Shown here one piece after another: positions 39,613 through 48,522 of a stretch of DNA of 64,000 nucleotides. The position numbers were made by a program, and so were the translations under genes. The stretch is from an uncultured Actinomycetes bacterium (GTDB taxonomy: Bacteria; Actinomycetota; Acidimicrobiia; Acidimicrobiales; RAAP-2), in assembly GCA_903825035.1 (NCBI GenBank), contig CAIJYV010000034.1, positions 34,180 through 98,179 of the forward strand, given 5' to 3'. Numbering within the stretch: position 1 is the stretch's first letter; every line of letters begins with the position of its first letter. The notes under the pieces are model-generated. The model worked only from the letters and a program-made list of their open reading frames with translations. It was not told the DNA's origin and searched no databases.

Positions 39613-40031
39613 GGAAACGTCGCGAATACAGTTCCGCTCGCGCCTACGGCGTGCTGGTGCACAACGAAGAAGTTCTGCTCGTTCAATCTTCGAACCCCCG
39701 TTACAACCCACCACTGTGGTGGCTGCCCGGTGGCGGAATTGACTTCGGCGAAACCCCTACCGACGCATTGATTCGAGAGTTTGACGAGGAAACTGGGATC
39801 GCCGTCCATAAGCCGGTTCTGGTTCACGCTGACGCTGACGTTCGCACCAGGCCAAACGGTGAACGAGTGCACACCGTTCGAATTATTTACACCTGCGAAT
39901 ACGCCGCGGGAGACATACGACACGAGGCCGATGGCACAACCGCAAGGGCTCAGTGGTTTAGCAAAGAGGACGCTATGCGCTTGAACTTGGCCGAGTACGC
40001 CCGTGACGTTCTCGAAATGGTGATGAACTAA
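39609..40031 (+). CDS. Nudix hydrolase
   Basis: The 140-residue protein has a complete Nudix box: GGIDFGETPTDALIREFDEE then TGI, with the REFDEE metal site. It removes a nucleoside diphosphate-linked group from an unknown substrate. ATG 39609 overlaps the mmsA stop; a longer frame from 39471 would read through mmsA out of frame and is rejected. It is convergent with the desaturase gene. Confidence 0.9.
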   Translation: MRKRREYSSARAYGVLVHNEEVLLVQSSNPRYNPPLWWLPGGGIDFGETPTDALIREFDEETGIAVHKPVLVHADADVRTRPNGERVHTVRIIYTCEYAAGDIRHEADGTTARAQWFSKEDAMRLNLAEYARDVLEMVMN

Positions 40032-40954
40032 GCGGTTGCCGCGGCGGCTTGAGCGGCGGCCTTCTGAGCGGTTCGCTCAACGGCAGCCTTTAGCTTGTCA
40101 ATCATCTCAAAGAGTGCAATGCGAGCCTTCTCGGCTTCTGCACTTAGACCTTCGAGGTGCTCCACGTCCCACAACTCCAGCACGGGGGTGACGACATCTT
40201 GCAAGAACTGCTGCACGCCGTAGATGCCTTCTTTGGCAATTCGAACAGCGTGCTTCGTGAAGTTAGGAATTCCTACGCCGGGCATTGCAAAATGTTCGAC
40301 TTGACGGTTTACCGCTTCCATCATGGTTGACGGGTCTAAGTCAAAAGCGGCCTTAGTTAAGTCACGGTAGAACATGTAGTGCTTGGTTTCATCGCCAGCA
40401 ATGAGCGCGAGAACGTTACGGCCCTGCTTGTCTTCCTTGGGCAACTTCGACGCAGTATTACGGTGAGCAATCTGAGTTGCTCGTTCTTGCATTGAAACGT
40501 ACGAGATTAAGTCGGCCAGATTTGTGAACTGTGGCACCATGCCGGTGCTCATCTGTACAACACGGCCCTCTTCAAGCAAAGTGGGGTTAATGCAACGTGA
40601 GATGTGAACCCAGTCACGCATGACCATCGAGTGCTTGTTTTCTTCCATCGTCCATTGGCGAGTCCACGCGTTCAACGGGTGATCTTTCGGAGCGTGCCCC
40701 ATAATCGATTCGGTGTAATACGGAAGGTTGTCTTCAGTCAGCAAGTTGGTGTAAATGGCGGAGCGGACGCCATCGGAGAGCTCGTAGTCAGTTGCTTCCC
40801 AGGGCTTTTCCTTGAAGTCTTCACCCGAGCCCCAGTCAATCTGCTCGTGGGGGAACCACAGGCGCGGGGCCTCAAGGTGACGATTAAAGAGACGCTCAGC
40901 TTCACCGCTGAGTTCTTCAAGGAGGTTCACACTTCCGGCTGGGGTTGCGGTCAT
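40028..40954 (-). CDS. Acyl-ACP desaturase (ferritin-like di-iron)
   Basis: Soluble stearoyl-ACP-desaturase-type enzyme of 308 residues. The two di-iron half-sites are EENKHSMVMRDWVH and AGDETKHYMFYRDL, matching EENRH/DEKRH. It introduces double bonds into acyl-ACP, giving substrates for the Cfa-type enzyme found elsewhere in this window. An Ala/Gln-rich tail follows. ATG 40954 has GAAAGG upstream. Confidence 0.9.
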   Translation of the reverse strand: MTATPAGSVNLLEELSGEAERLFNRHLEAPRLWFPHEQIDWGSGEDFKEKPWEATDYELSDGVRSAIYTNLLTEDNLPYYTESIMGHAPKDHPLNAWTRQWTMEENKHSMVMRDWVHISRCINPTLLEEGRVVQMSTGMVPQFTNLADLISYVSMQERATQIAHRNTASKLPKEDKQGRNVLALIAGDETKHYMFYRDLTKAAFDLDPSTMMEAVNRQVEHFAMPGVGIPNFTKHAVRIAKEGIYGVQQFLQDVVTPVLELWDVEHLEGLSAEAEKARIALFEMIDKLKAAVERTAQKAAAQAAAATA

Positions 40955-41064
40955 TTGACTGCCTTTCGTGCAATACAACGAGACAATCAACCCTAACGCC
41001 AGATTCCTGAAATAACACCGAATCTTGTGAATTCAGCGCACAAGCCCGAGTACGCTTAACGACC

Positions 41065-42321
41065 GTGTCTGTACGCCTTGCTCTTATCCCAGAAGATTTT
41101 CGTCAGGCGTTAACACCGCAAATCAAGCGTTTTTACGCCATGGTTTTCACGGGTTGCATCGGCATGGGCTTAACCCTCTCGATGTCCATTGTTTATGTAC
41201 ACAATGTCCGTCACCACTCAGTTGCTTTCGCAACAGCCCTCATGGCTGGCGGGGCAATCATCGGCATCTTGGTGAACCCCATCTCCGGGACCTTGACCGA
41301 TCGCTTTGGACCGGGCGTCATGATGCTCACCTCATCAGTGATGGGCTCAATCGGCCTCACCTTCTTGGCTTTCTCTAAGAGCGCAACACAACTCACCTTC
41401 TCGGCTCTCTTCCTCGCGATGTTCGCTGGTGGTGGCTGGGGTCCTGGAGCCACTCTTCTCTCTCGCCTCGTGCCCGAAGAGCATCGCCAACGGGCCTTTG
41501 GTGTGAACTTCATGTTCGTGAATCTAGGAATTGGTGTCGGCAGTTTGATTGCCGCACTGATAGTGGACATCCACCACCCATTCAGCTTTACCGTCTTGTA
41601 CTTGACGAATGCTTGCGTAGGCCTGGTGTCGGCTTCAATATTCCTCACCATTCGCCAATACGCCAAGCCGGTTCCAGAGATTCACGACCCCGAGACCGCT
41701 GGTGAAGGCTGGCGTGAGGTGTGGCAAGACAAGACCTTCCGATGGTTCTTGCTCTGCGGCGTTCTCTTGATGATTGGTGGCTACGGCTCACAGGAGTCTG
41801 GTTACAGCCTCTACGTTGTCAACAATCTTCACATGAGCATTCACTACATCGGACTCATTTTGTTCTTCAACACCATGACCATCGTTGGTGCCCAGCTAGT
41901 GGTGCTGAACAAGATTCAAGGTCGATCTCGCATGAAGGTGCTCGCTGCTGTGGCGGTGTGCTGGGCCTTCTTCTGGGTCGTGTTGGGATCGGTCAAGGGA
42001 CTCCCCTTGGGCGTAGCGCTCGTCATGCTCGTTGTCTCAATGATGGTCTTCGCCGTTGGTGAGACACTCTTCCAACCAATCGGTGGTGCACTCGTCAACG
42101 AACTCGCCCCCGAGCACCTCCGTGGCCGCTACAACTCCGCTCAAGGGTTTGTGTGGGGCATCGCAGGAACCCTCGCCCCGGTAATTACCTCGGCATATTT
42201 TGAAACTGGTAACTCAAATATCTGGCCCTTCGCAACTGCGCTCACTGCGCTGGTTGGTGGATCTTTACTTCTCCGTCTGCGCCGGAATCTGACCCCAAGC
42301 CAGGACGGCATCACGTCTTAA
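41065..42321 (+). CDS. MFS transporter
   Basis: Twelve-helix major-facilitator protein of 418 residues. The loop 2-3 motif GTLTDRFGPGVMMLTSS is the MFS motif A equivalent. NELAPEHLRGRYNSAQGFVWG is a typical C-half motif. The substrate cannot be told. GTG start. It is followed at 52 bases by membrane mannosyltransferase-like genes in the same direction, so it may export a glycan precursor or be unrelated. Confidence 0.85.
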   Translation: MSVRLALIPEDFRQALTPQIKRFYAMVFTGCIGMGLTLSMSIVYVHNVRHHSVAFATALMAGGAIIGILVNPISGTLTDRFGPGVMMLTSSVMGSIGLTFLAFSKSATQLTFSALFLAMFAGGGWGPGATLLSRLVPEEHRQRAFGVNFMFVNLGIGVGSLIAALIVDIHHPFSFTVLYLTNACVGLVSASIFLTIRQYAKPVPEIHDPETAGEGWREVWQDKTFRWFLLCGVLLMIGGYGSQESGYSLYVVNNLHMSIHYIGLILFFNTMTIVGAQLVVLNKIQGRSRMKVLAAVAVCWAFFWVVLGSVKGLPLGVALVMLVVSMMVFAVGETLFQPIGGALVNELAPEHLRGRYNSAQGFVWGIAGTLAPVITSAYFETGNSNIWPFATALTALVGGSLLLRLRRNLTPSQDGITS

Positions 42322-42373
42322 GTAGGATGAAGTGACCGGTCTCGGCTAACGAGACACGTTGCGGGAGCCCGTG

Positions 42374-43828
42374 GTGAAACTGCAAATCAATCGACTCCGA
42401 AGCTGGCTGTCTGGATGGCGATCTATTTTCCTCGGCGTCATCGGCGGCTTTGGCATAGTTCTCGCCAGCTCCCAACTTGGCGCAATCCCACGCCCCCACT
42501 CCTACAAGTGGTTCTTGTCGGTACCAGTAGGTACCGGTGCGTTGGCTCACCTCTACCTCTACCTCGCCATTGCGCTCTACGCACTCGCCTGGTGGGCTCT
42601 TGGTCATGGCGTCGAATCAGGATGGCTAACTATTCGCCGAGTCTGGATCACCTTCGCTGCTTGGGCCACCCCCTTCTTTCTTGGAGTACCGGTCTTTTCG
42701 CGCGACATTTACAGCTACATCGCCCAAGGTGAACTTGTTCGTCACGGACTGAACCCCTACGTGTCCACCCCGCTTTCATTAGGTAACACCAACGTTTTGC
42801 AATCCATTGCCGAAGTGTGGCGCAATACGCCTTCACCCTACGGCCCTCTCTTAACGATGCACGGACACCTCTTGAGTTACATCGATGGACACTCACTCAT
42901 CGCTCAAGTTCTCGTCTACCGTTCCGCAGCGGTTCTAGGAGTAATCGCACTTTCCCTCGCGCTTGTCCCGCTCGCCAAACGGCGAAACGTTAATCCAGTC
43001 CGCGCTCTCTGGCTCGTGACGCTGTCACCGCTAATGGTGATTTCAGTTGTTTCAACCGCCCACAACGACGTGTACATGTTGGCTCTGGTTATTGGTGGCG
43101 TTTTGCTGGCCGACCGCGGTCACCGGCGAAGTGCCTACTGCGCCCTCGCTCTAGCCGCGACAATTAAGGCGCCCGCTTTCGCGGTCATTGGCTTCATCTT
43201 GGTTCACGAGTTGATCCGTTCGCGTGGACTACAGCGACTTTGGTTAATAGTTGAAGCGGGACTCGTCTCGCTGGCGTCAATCGTGACGGCAACACTCTTG
43301 GCTGGATTTGGCTGGTTCTGGGCAACACCCGCTGCATTCAAAATCCCCACTTCGATTCGAACGGTCATCACTCCGAGCATTTCGGTTGGATCATTCCTCG
43401 CCCAAATTCTTCGCTTATTCCAAGTGCCCGCCACGCGTCACACGTTGGTGACCTACCTAGAAGCAGTCTTTGGCGTAGCGGCCGTTCTGCTCGTCCTGTA
43501 TTTGCTGAAAAAACTTGGTCGCCACGACTATCTCTTTGTCTCGGGCTTGGCCCTGTTAGGCATCTCACTGCTGAGTCCCTCGTTATGGCCTTGGTACTAC
43601 TTATGGACCATTGCCATTCTCGCCGCGACTCACCTGCAGCGTTGGACCCCGCTCGCCTACTTGGCCGGGTTAGCGACTTTCCTAGCGGGAGCCGGAGGGT
43701 CGCCGATGCTTGGCGGGAACAGCTTTTACGTCACCGCGCCACTTCTTCTCGGCGGACTTTGGTATTTCGTTCGAACCGGTCGCGCCACGCAACTATTCGA
43801 ACAAGGATTTGCCGATGATCACGATTAA
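42374..43828 (+). CDS. Membrane mannosyltransferase, MptB-like (polyprenyl-phosphate dependent)
   Basis: Polytopic GT-C-type glycosyltransferase of about 484 residues. The key loop FSRDIYSYIAQGELVRHG, then LNPY, matches MptA/MptB enzymes that add alpha-1,6-mannose to lipoglycans from polyprenol-phosphate-mannose; it includes the catalytic-type Asp. I use GTG 42374 (GGGAG six bases before); GTG 42371 and TTG 42359 are alternatives. It overlaps the next gene by 14 bases. The call to a specific lipoglycan is inferred from family resemblance. Confidence 0.78.
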   Translation: MKLQINRLRSWLSGWRSIFLGVIGGFGIVLASSQLGAIPRPHSYKWFLSVPVGTGALAHLYLYLAIALYALAWWALGHGVESGWLTIRRVWITFAAWATPFFLGVPVFSRDIYSYIAQGELVRHGLNPYVSTPLSLGNTNVLQSIAEVWRNTPSPYGPLLTMHGHLLSYIDGHSLIAQVLVYRSAAVLGVIALSLALVPLAKRRNVNPVRALWLVTLSPLMVISVVSTAHNDVYMLALVIGGVLLADRGHRRSAYCALALAATIKAPAFAVIGFILVHELIRSRGLQRLWLIVEAGLVSLASIVTATLLAGFGWFWATPAAFKIPTSIRTVITPSISVGSFLAQILRLFQVPATRHTLVTYLEAVFGVAAVLLVLYLLKKLGRHDYLFVSGLALLGISLLSPSLWPWYYLWTIAILAATHLQRWTPLAYLAGLATFLAGAGGSPMLGGNSFYVTAPLLLGGLWYFVRTGRATQLFEQGFADDHD

Positions 43829-44921
43829 AGAATTACGCACCAAGCCCTACGCCAAGGCCATTGAGGTCTATCTCGTCTTTCGAATCCTCACAGCCTTTTT
43901 TGTTTCTGTCGGCGCGCTCATTGGTGGCCACAGTCCGCTCTACGTACTTCGCTCGTGGGACGGCAAGTGGTACAACCTGATTGTCCTGCACGGTTACCCC
44001 CATGTCCTGCCAACCGTCAATGGACTGGTTCAACAGAACACCAGCGCCTTCTCGCCTCTGTGGCCAATGATTATTCGCTATTTATCTTGGGTCTCTTTTA
44101 TCAACCCAATCGTGCTCGGATTGATTCTCAGTGCAACGACCGGATTACTCGCAACGTTGGCGGTGGCGAAGTTGACCGAGCGCTTGAGCGAGCGCGAAAC
44201 CGCTGAGCGAGCAGCCATGTTGTTTGTGCTCTCACCCGGTGCTTTCATCTTTTCGATGATCTATTGCGAAGGACTACTCATTAGCTTGATGGTCCTATCG
44301 ATGATTGCCCTCTTTGATAGGCGGTGGTGGCGAGCGGGTGTGGCTGCCGCCTTGGCGACCCTAACCTCACCTGCCGCGTTACCTCTGGTAGCGCCCTTTG
44401 CGTACGTGGCTTTCAAGGAACTGAAGAATCGAAACTGGAAGCCACTTTTGGCAACCGCCATGGTCCCACTCGGATTCATCGGATTCATTGCTTTCCTCTG
44501 GCACCAAACGGGCCAGTTTCTCGCCTGGAACAGGACTGAGCGTGATGGTTGGACGGCCTACGCGTCCCTTCGCTTTCCGTTCCACGTTTTAGCGAACTTC
44601 CTCTTTGACCCGATTCGTCCCACCTTGCAGTGGCACATGTTGTTTTGGTGCACCATCTTTGCTGGAGTTGCGGCGTGGCTCGTCTGGCAGTCGAAACTCG
44701 TGATCGAACTTCGCATTCTGGGAATCGCCTTCATCGCGCTCTTTATTTCCTCGCACCCAGTGGGATTTCGACCTCGTTTTTGGGAAATCACCTTTCCGAT
44801 AGTGATGGCACTCGCTATGCGTTACTCCGGAGAGAAATATCGTCGCTTAGTCGTAATTTCAAGTGTTTTGCTCGTTATCCTTACCATTAACAACTTCTCT
44901 TCGCCTGCGATATTTCCGTGA
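43815..44921 (+). CDS. Membrane glycosyltransferase-like protein (PIG-V-like)
   Basis: Polytopic protein of 368 residues. The outside loop RSWDGKWYNLIVLHGYPH has the Trp-Asp-Gly/Tyr pattern of PIG-V-type mannosyltransferases, and NTSAFSPLWPMIIRY follows. About nine helices are visible. The start MITIKEL overlaps the previous gene, and the stop overlaps the next start (GTGA), so the three membrane enzymes form one operon. Donor and acceptor are unknown. Confidence 0.75.
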   Translation: MITIKELRTKPYAKAIEVYLVFRILTAFFVSVGALIGGHSPLYVLRSWDGKWYNLIVLHGYPHVLPTVNGLVQQNTSAFSPLWPMIIRYLSWVSFINPIVLGLILSATTGLLATLAVAKLTERLSERETAERAAMLFVLSPGAFIFSMIYCEGLLISLMVLSMIALFDRRWWRAGVAAALATLTSPAALPLVAPFAYVAFKELKNRNWKPLLATAMVPLGFIGFIAFLWHQTGQFLAWNRTERDGWTAYASLRFPFHVLANFLFDPIRPTLQWHMLFWCTIFAGVAAWLVWQSKLVIELRILGIAFIALFISSHPVGFRPRFWEITFPIVMALAMRYSGEKYRRLVVISSVLLVILTINNFSSPAIFP

Positions 44922-46573
44922 CCAATACCCTCGACACCAGTGGCCAAACTCAGCGCCGCATCATCTGGAGCATCTACTACTTCGCGCTCGTAGCGACGGG
45001 ATGTAATGAATGGGCATCGTGGGGGCAGTGGGCCTCCTTCAACTGGGTCGCGCCGCTCGTTGTCCTTATCGGACTCACCGGTTTAACCCTCTCCTGGCTC
45101 GATAGCCCGTGGTGGAACGAGCACTTAAATCCAATTGGAATGGGCACTGCGGTCTTTAGCGTTGGCCTTGCTGGTTACGGCATCATTCACGGCAGCAACT
45201 ACTTCATGACCGATTCGGCCGCCTTTAACCAACGGGCCACCAGTTTGATTTTGAAGGGCATCAACCCGTACACCGCTCACTTCAACCCCGCGCATCTCGC
45301 GCTTAATAACGCCGACAACTTCTGGACCTACACCCTCAACGGTGGTCACATTGATCAGGTCTCCTATCCCGCTGGAGCCTTCTTGCTCCAGGCCCCCTTC
45401 CAGTGGCTCGGATTCACCCACCTGACCTCTGACTATTTGGACCTCGCGGCGTGGCTTGTCACCGGACTTCTCATCTACTTCGCCGCTTCTCCTAAGTACC
45501 GATGGGTCGCGCCGATGCTGCTGATCACCTCGGTGTTCACCTACATCTTCACTCACGGGGGCACCGACGCCCTCTTCGTACCATTCTTGGTTCTCGGCGC
45601 GTGGCGAACAACGGTCTTCGTTGACGCGCACGCTCCGCGATGGCAGAGGTGGATTGGGCCGCTCTCTCTAGGTCTCGCCTGTTCGATTAAACAAACTCCG
45701 TGGTTCGCTGCCCCTCTTTTGCTGTTGGTCGTCATAGCCGAAGCTCGAGACCTGGATCTTTCTCGCTGGAAGATTGGTGCGAGGTACATCTCGCTCGCCA
45801 CCATCCCCTTTCTCGCACTCAACCTGCCATTCATTATTTGGAACGCGCGGGCCTGGTGGCATGGAACACTCATTCCCCTCACTCAGCCACTCATTCCAGA
45901 CGGTCAGGGGCTGGTTTCGATTATCCAGCACGGGCTCCTCAACTCCGTTACTCCAAACTGGTTGAGTGTTGCGGGCCTAGGTATTTTGACCCTCCTCGCT
46001 ACTGCGGTGTGGTCAGATCCTGTTCGTTGGTCCAAGGCTTGGCTCTTTGCCCTCCCCCTCGTGTTTTTCGTCGCAGCTCGTTCTCTAACCGCTTATTACA
46101 TAGATTTTGTTCCTGCCGGGATTGTTGCCGCCCTGACGATTCGCCATCACGAAAAGACACTCCGGCGATCCACTTTGAACTTACGAATTGTTCGCGGCTT
46201 TGGGGCTGGACTCGTGGTCCTAGGCCTAGTGCTCGCCTTCGTGCCGACGAGTCTGTCTATTCGAGTCTCAGGGTATGAAGTCTTAGCGGGCGGCCAACAA
46301 ATTAATGGATTGAAGTTAACAATCACCAACTCGAGCTCGCAGGCGATCGAACCGCACGTGCTCGTCATGGTCTCCGGTTCTCACCCGGTTGGCTTTTGGA
46401 CAACCCCCAATCCGGTAGTGCCCGCCGATTCGACCGTCACCTTGACTTACCACGCTCCAAACCCTGTGTGGATTTTTAACAAAGGTACGAATTGGATTGT
46501 TGAAGCAACCACCACCAGCCCGAATTCCATGGTTACGTCCGGAACTCAGGTCTGGCAGTGGTCACCCCACTGA
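44918..46573 (+). CDS. Membrane glycosyltransferase-like protein with external C-terminal domain
   Basis: The 551-residue protein has about ten to twelve helices up to about 440. A soluble beta-type domain of 110 residues follows, rich in Ser/Thr/Asn (GLKLTITNSSSQAIEPHV). The first outside loop SNYFMTDSAAFNQRATSLIL, then KGINPY, resembles GT-C/DUF2029 proteins with an Asp-rich catalytic loop. It probably acts with the two upstream membrane enzymes on an envelope glycan. Confidence 0.7.
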   Translation: MTNTLDTSGQTQRRIIWSIYYFALVATGCNEWASWGQWASFNWVAPLVVLIGLTGLTLSWLDSPWWNEHLNPIGMGTAVFSVGLAGYGIIHGSNYFMTDSAAFNQRATSLILKGINPYTAHFNPAHLALNNADNFWTYTLNGGHIDQVSYPAGAFLLQAPFQWLGFTHLTSDYLDLAAWLVTGLLIYFAASPKYRWVAPMLLITSVFTYIFTHGGTDALFVPFLVLGAWRTTVFVDAHAPRWQRWIGPLSLGLACSIKQTPWFAAPLLLLVVIAEARDLDLSRWKIGARYISLATIPFLALNLPFIIWNARAWWHGTLIPLTQPLIPDGQGLVSIIQHGLLNSVTPNWLSVAGLGILTLLATAVWSDPVRWSKAWLFALPLVFFVAARSLTAYYIDFVPAGIVAALTIRHHEKTLRRSTLNLRIVRGFGAGLVVLGLVLAFVPTSLSIRVSGYEVLAGGQQINGLKLTITNSSSQAIEPHVLVMVSGSHPVGFWTTPNPVVPADSTVTLTYHAPNPVWIFNKGTNWIVEATTTSPNSMVTSGTQVWQWSPH

Positions 46574-46576
46574 CGA

Positions 46577-46945
46577 CTAAACCTGTAGCGCGGCTTTGAT
46601 AGCTGCCGTGCTTAAGTCGGCCTTGCTCGACAAGACGATCCACGCATCAGGTTCATCAAAACCCTCGGGAAACTCACACTGAATCGTTGTCCCGTCGCTC
46701 AGGGTGCGGTATCCCCCATAAAGTCGACCAGGCTCGACTCCCAAGTAACCCTCGACGGTGCGAAAGAGAGCGTAAGGTCCACCGGAGTGAGCAAAACTCC
46801 ACCGGTACTTTCTTCCGAGTCTTTCTACGTACAAGAGCCGCAAGTCACCTTCGACCAGGGCCAGCGCCTCGACCACCTCTTTCAACGTGGACCAGTGCTG
46901 AACACTGTTTAGGCTCGCGCGGCGAGCCGCAATTTTCTTACTCAT
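46577..46945 (-). CDS. Unrecognised small protein
   Basis: The 122-residue protein matches no family that I recognise. It begins MSKKIAARRASLNS, and an AGGAG site lies seven bases upstream of ATG 46945. The longer frame upstream would add an unrelated leader. Mixed alpha/beta with no membrane segment; several aromatic clusters (RKYRWSFAHSGGPYALFRTV). It is convergent with the glycosyltransferase operon. Confidence 0.6.
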   Translation of the reverse strand: MSKKIAARRASLNSVQHWSTLKEVVEALALVEGDLRLLYVERLGRKYRWSFAHSGGPYALFRTVEGYLGVEPGRLYGGYRTLSDGTTIQCEFPEGFDEPDAWIVLSSKADLSTAAIKAALQV

Positions 46946-47114
46946 TATTTTCTCCTCATCGATCCCAGCATTGCCACCGTGCCCGAAGGTCGGTTGGCGG
47001 AGTTTCACAGGGCTAGGTCCCTCAACTCCTCTTGATGTAACGGTTTTAACCATACGCCAAAGCTGTGACACGACAACGCTCTGGCCTGTGACTAGGTTTG
47101 CCTAGCATGGTCTC

Positions 47115-47864
47115 ATGAGCAAATTCACCGCCACACCCGTAATTAAGGGCCTGTCCCTGTTGGTATTCGGAGCCACCTGCGCCCTCTTAGGGGCCAGCAC
47201 CATTGTCAACGCCGACAGTTCAACCACCACGAGCACGGTTGACACGACCACGACAACTCTCTCGGATGTTGCCACGACTACCCTATCGACGACAACCACG
47301 ACGCCAATCTGCAGGGGCGCCAAATTTGCCAGCGCCTCGGACTATCGTGACGCCGACTTTTCCAATTGCTCCTTTGTCGGCATTGACGTAAAAACGTCTC
47401 ACGCGTACTTCAGCAGTTTCGATAATTCCGACTTTCACGGCGGCAGCATTCAGTCCAGTTCATTTCAGGACGACAGCTTTTCTGGAGCGAATTTGGCTGG
47501 TGTGAATTTCGATAACTCCACATTTGACCGAGTGAGCTTTGCTGGAGCGAGCCTCTCGGGAGCAAATTTCTCAAATACCAGTATTACTCACTGCGACTTT
47601 CGGGGTGCCATTTTTACAAATGTCAATCTCACCGCTTCGATGTTTATTCTCAATGACCTAACCGGTGCAACTTTTAATAACGTAACAATTCAGTACGCCG
47701 ACATGATGGGCACCCTGATCGCAGCTAATTCTGGACCGGTATTTGGTGTTGCGAATCGCTTGCCCGACCACATGAAGTCTTACGCCGGCTATCTGGAGTG
47801 GGACACCATCGACGGCAACCCTCCAAGGGTCACCGTGAAAGCACCACCAACCTCTATCCCTTAA
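47115..47864 (+). CDS. Secreted pentapeptide-repeat protein
   Basis: The 249-residue protein has a signal or anchor segment (GLSLLVFGATCALLGASTIV). A Thr-rich linker (TTTSTVDTTTTTLS) follows. A run of about 20 pentapeptide repeats of the A(D/N)LXX type at about 73-205 (DFSNCSF, GANLAGVNFDNSTF, GASLSGANF) forms a right-handed quadrilateral helix. Most pentapeptide proteins are cytoplasmic, so the export signal and the O-glycosylation-like linker are notable. Its stop overlaps the convergent LLM-like gene by 11 bases. Confidence 0.85.
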   Translation: MSKFTATPVIKGLSLLVFGATCALLGASTIVNADSSTTTSTVDTTTTTLSDVATTTLSTTTTTPICRGAKFASASDYRDADFSNCSFVGIDVKTSHAYFSSFDNSDFHGGSIQSSSFQDDSFSGANLAGVNFDNSTFDRVSFAGASLSGANFSNTSITHCDFRGAIFTNVNLTASMFILNDLTGATFNNVTIQYADMMGTLIAANSGPVFGVANRLPDHMKSYAGYLEWDTIDGNPPRVTVKAPPTSIP

Positions 47865-48522
47865 GGCTCGCTAGAACTTCCATGTTCACGGTCCCCGCGA
47901 CGACGGCCCACGTGGCGCCTGCGTCTTCGTAGGACCTCAGCGCGTCAGCCATATTTCCAGGTTTCGGTCCAGCCCAGCAGACTGGGCCTTTTTCGGACTC
48001 GGCAGCGAGTTCGGCTGCGGAAGAATCCCAGAGATTAAGGACCATGTCGAACTCGCGGGCAATGTTGTTGGTTTCTTCACCCCCACCGCCGCACCACTTC
48101 TCCATTCCGTCGGGAAGCATTCCGATGACTTCGCGGAGTCGATCGCGTCGAGCTTTCGCATTTAACGATGGCAGTCCTAAGGCAACCTCTTCGTCAAGAG
48201 AAAGCGAATCACCCGTACCGAGGGCCGCAATGACGCGCCCCGGCGCAAGCGCCTCCAGAGTCGCAAACCGTTCGGCGATGCGCTCAGGTTCAGCCAAACT
48301 GACTCTCGCAACTAATGGCGCAACAATCAATTTCGGATGACGGGTTGCGACCGCCGCCAAAACGGGAAATGGCGAGATGGCCGGACGCCCGGGCGAACCC
48401 ATTGGCCATATGTGGTCATAGGCAAAGACCCCATCAACCCCCGCTCGTTCGGCTTCGGCAGCAATAGCTAGTGCAGCCTCGACACTTGAACTGAAGGTTG
48501 GCAAGACAATGCCTACTTTCAC
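47854..48522 (-). CDS. Short luciferase-like (LLM) flavin oxidoreductase
   Basis: The 222-residue protein has the LLM-class start MKVGIVLPTFSS and AERAGVDGVFAYDHIWP, and the barrel strand VARVSLAEPERIAERFATLE. LLM enzymes bind FMN or F420 and usually have 280-350 residues; this one lacks about 80, mostly in the middle insertion. It ends normally and overlaps the upstream GT4 stop (ATGA), so it looks intact rather than broken. The cofactor is undetermined. Confidence 0.75.
   Translation of the reverse strand: MKVGIVLPTFSSSVEAALAIAAEAERAGVDGVFAYDHIWPMGSPGRPAISPFPVLAAVATRHPKLIVAPLVARVSLAEPERIAERFATLEALAPGRVIAALGTGDSLSLDEEVALGLPSLNAKARRDRLREVIGMLPDGMEKWCGGGGEETNNIAREFDMVLNLWDSSAAELAAESEKGPVCWAGPKPGNMADALRSYEDAGATWAVVAGTVNMEVLASLKG

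Noticed and set aside
44918..46573. Calling this gene a specific lipomannan enzyme
   Set aside because: Only the general GT-C loop pattern is visible; the acceptor and donor cannot be read from the sequence.
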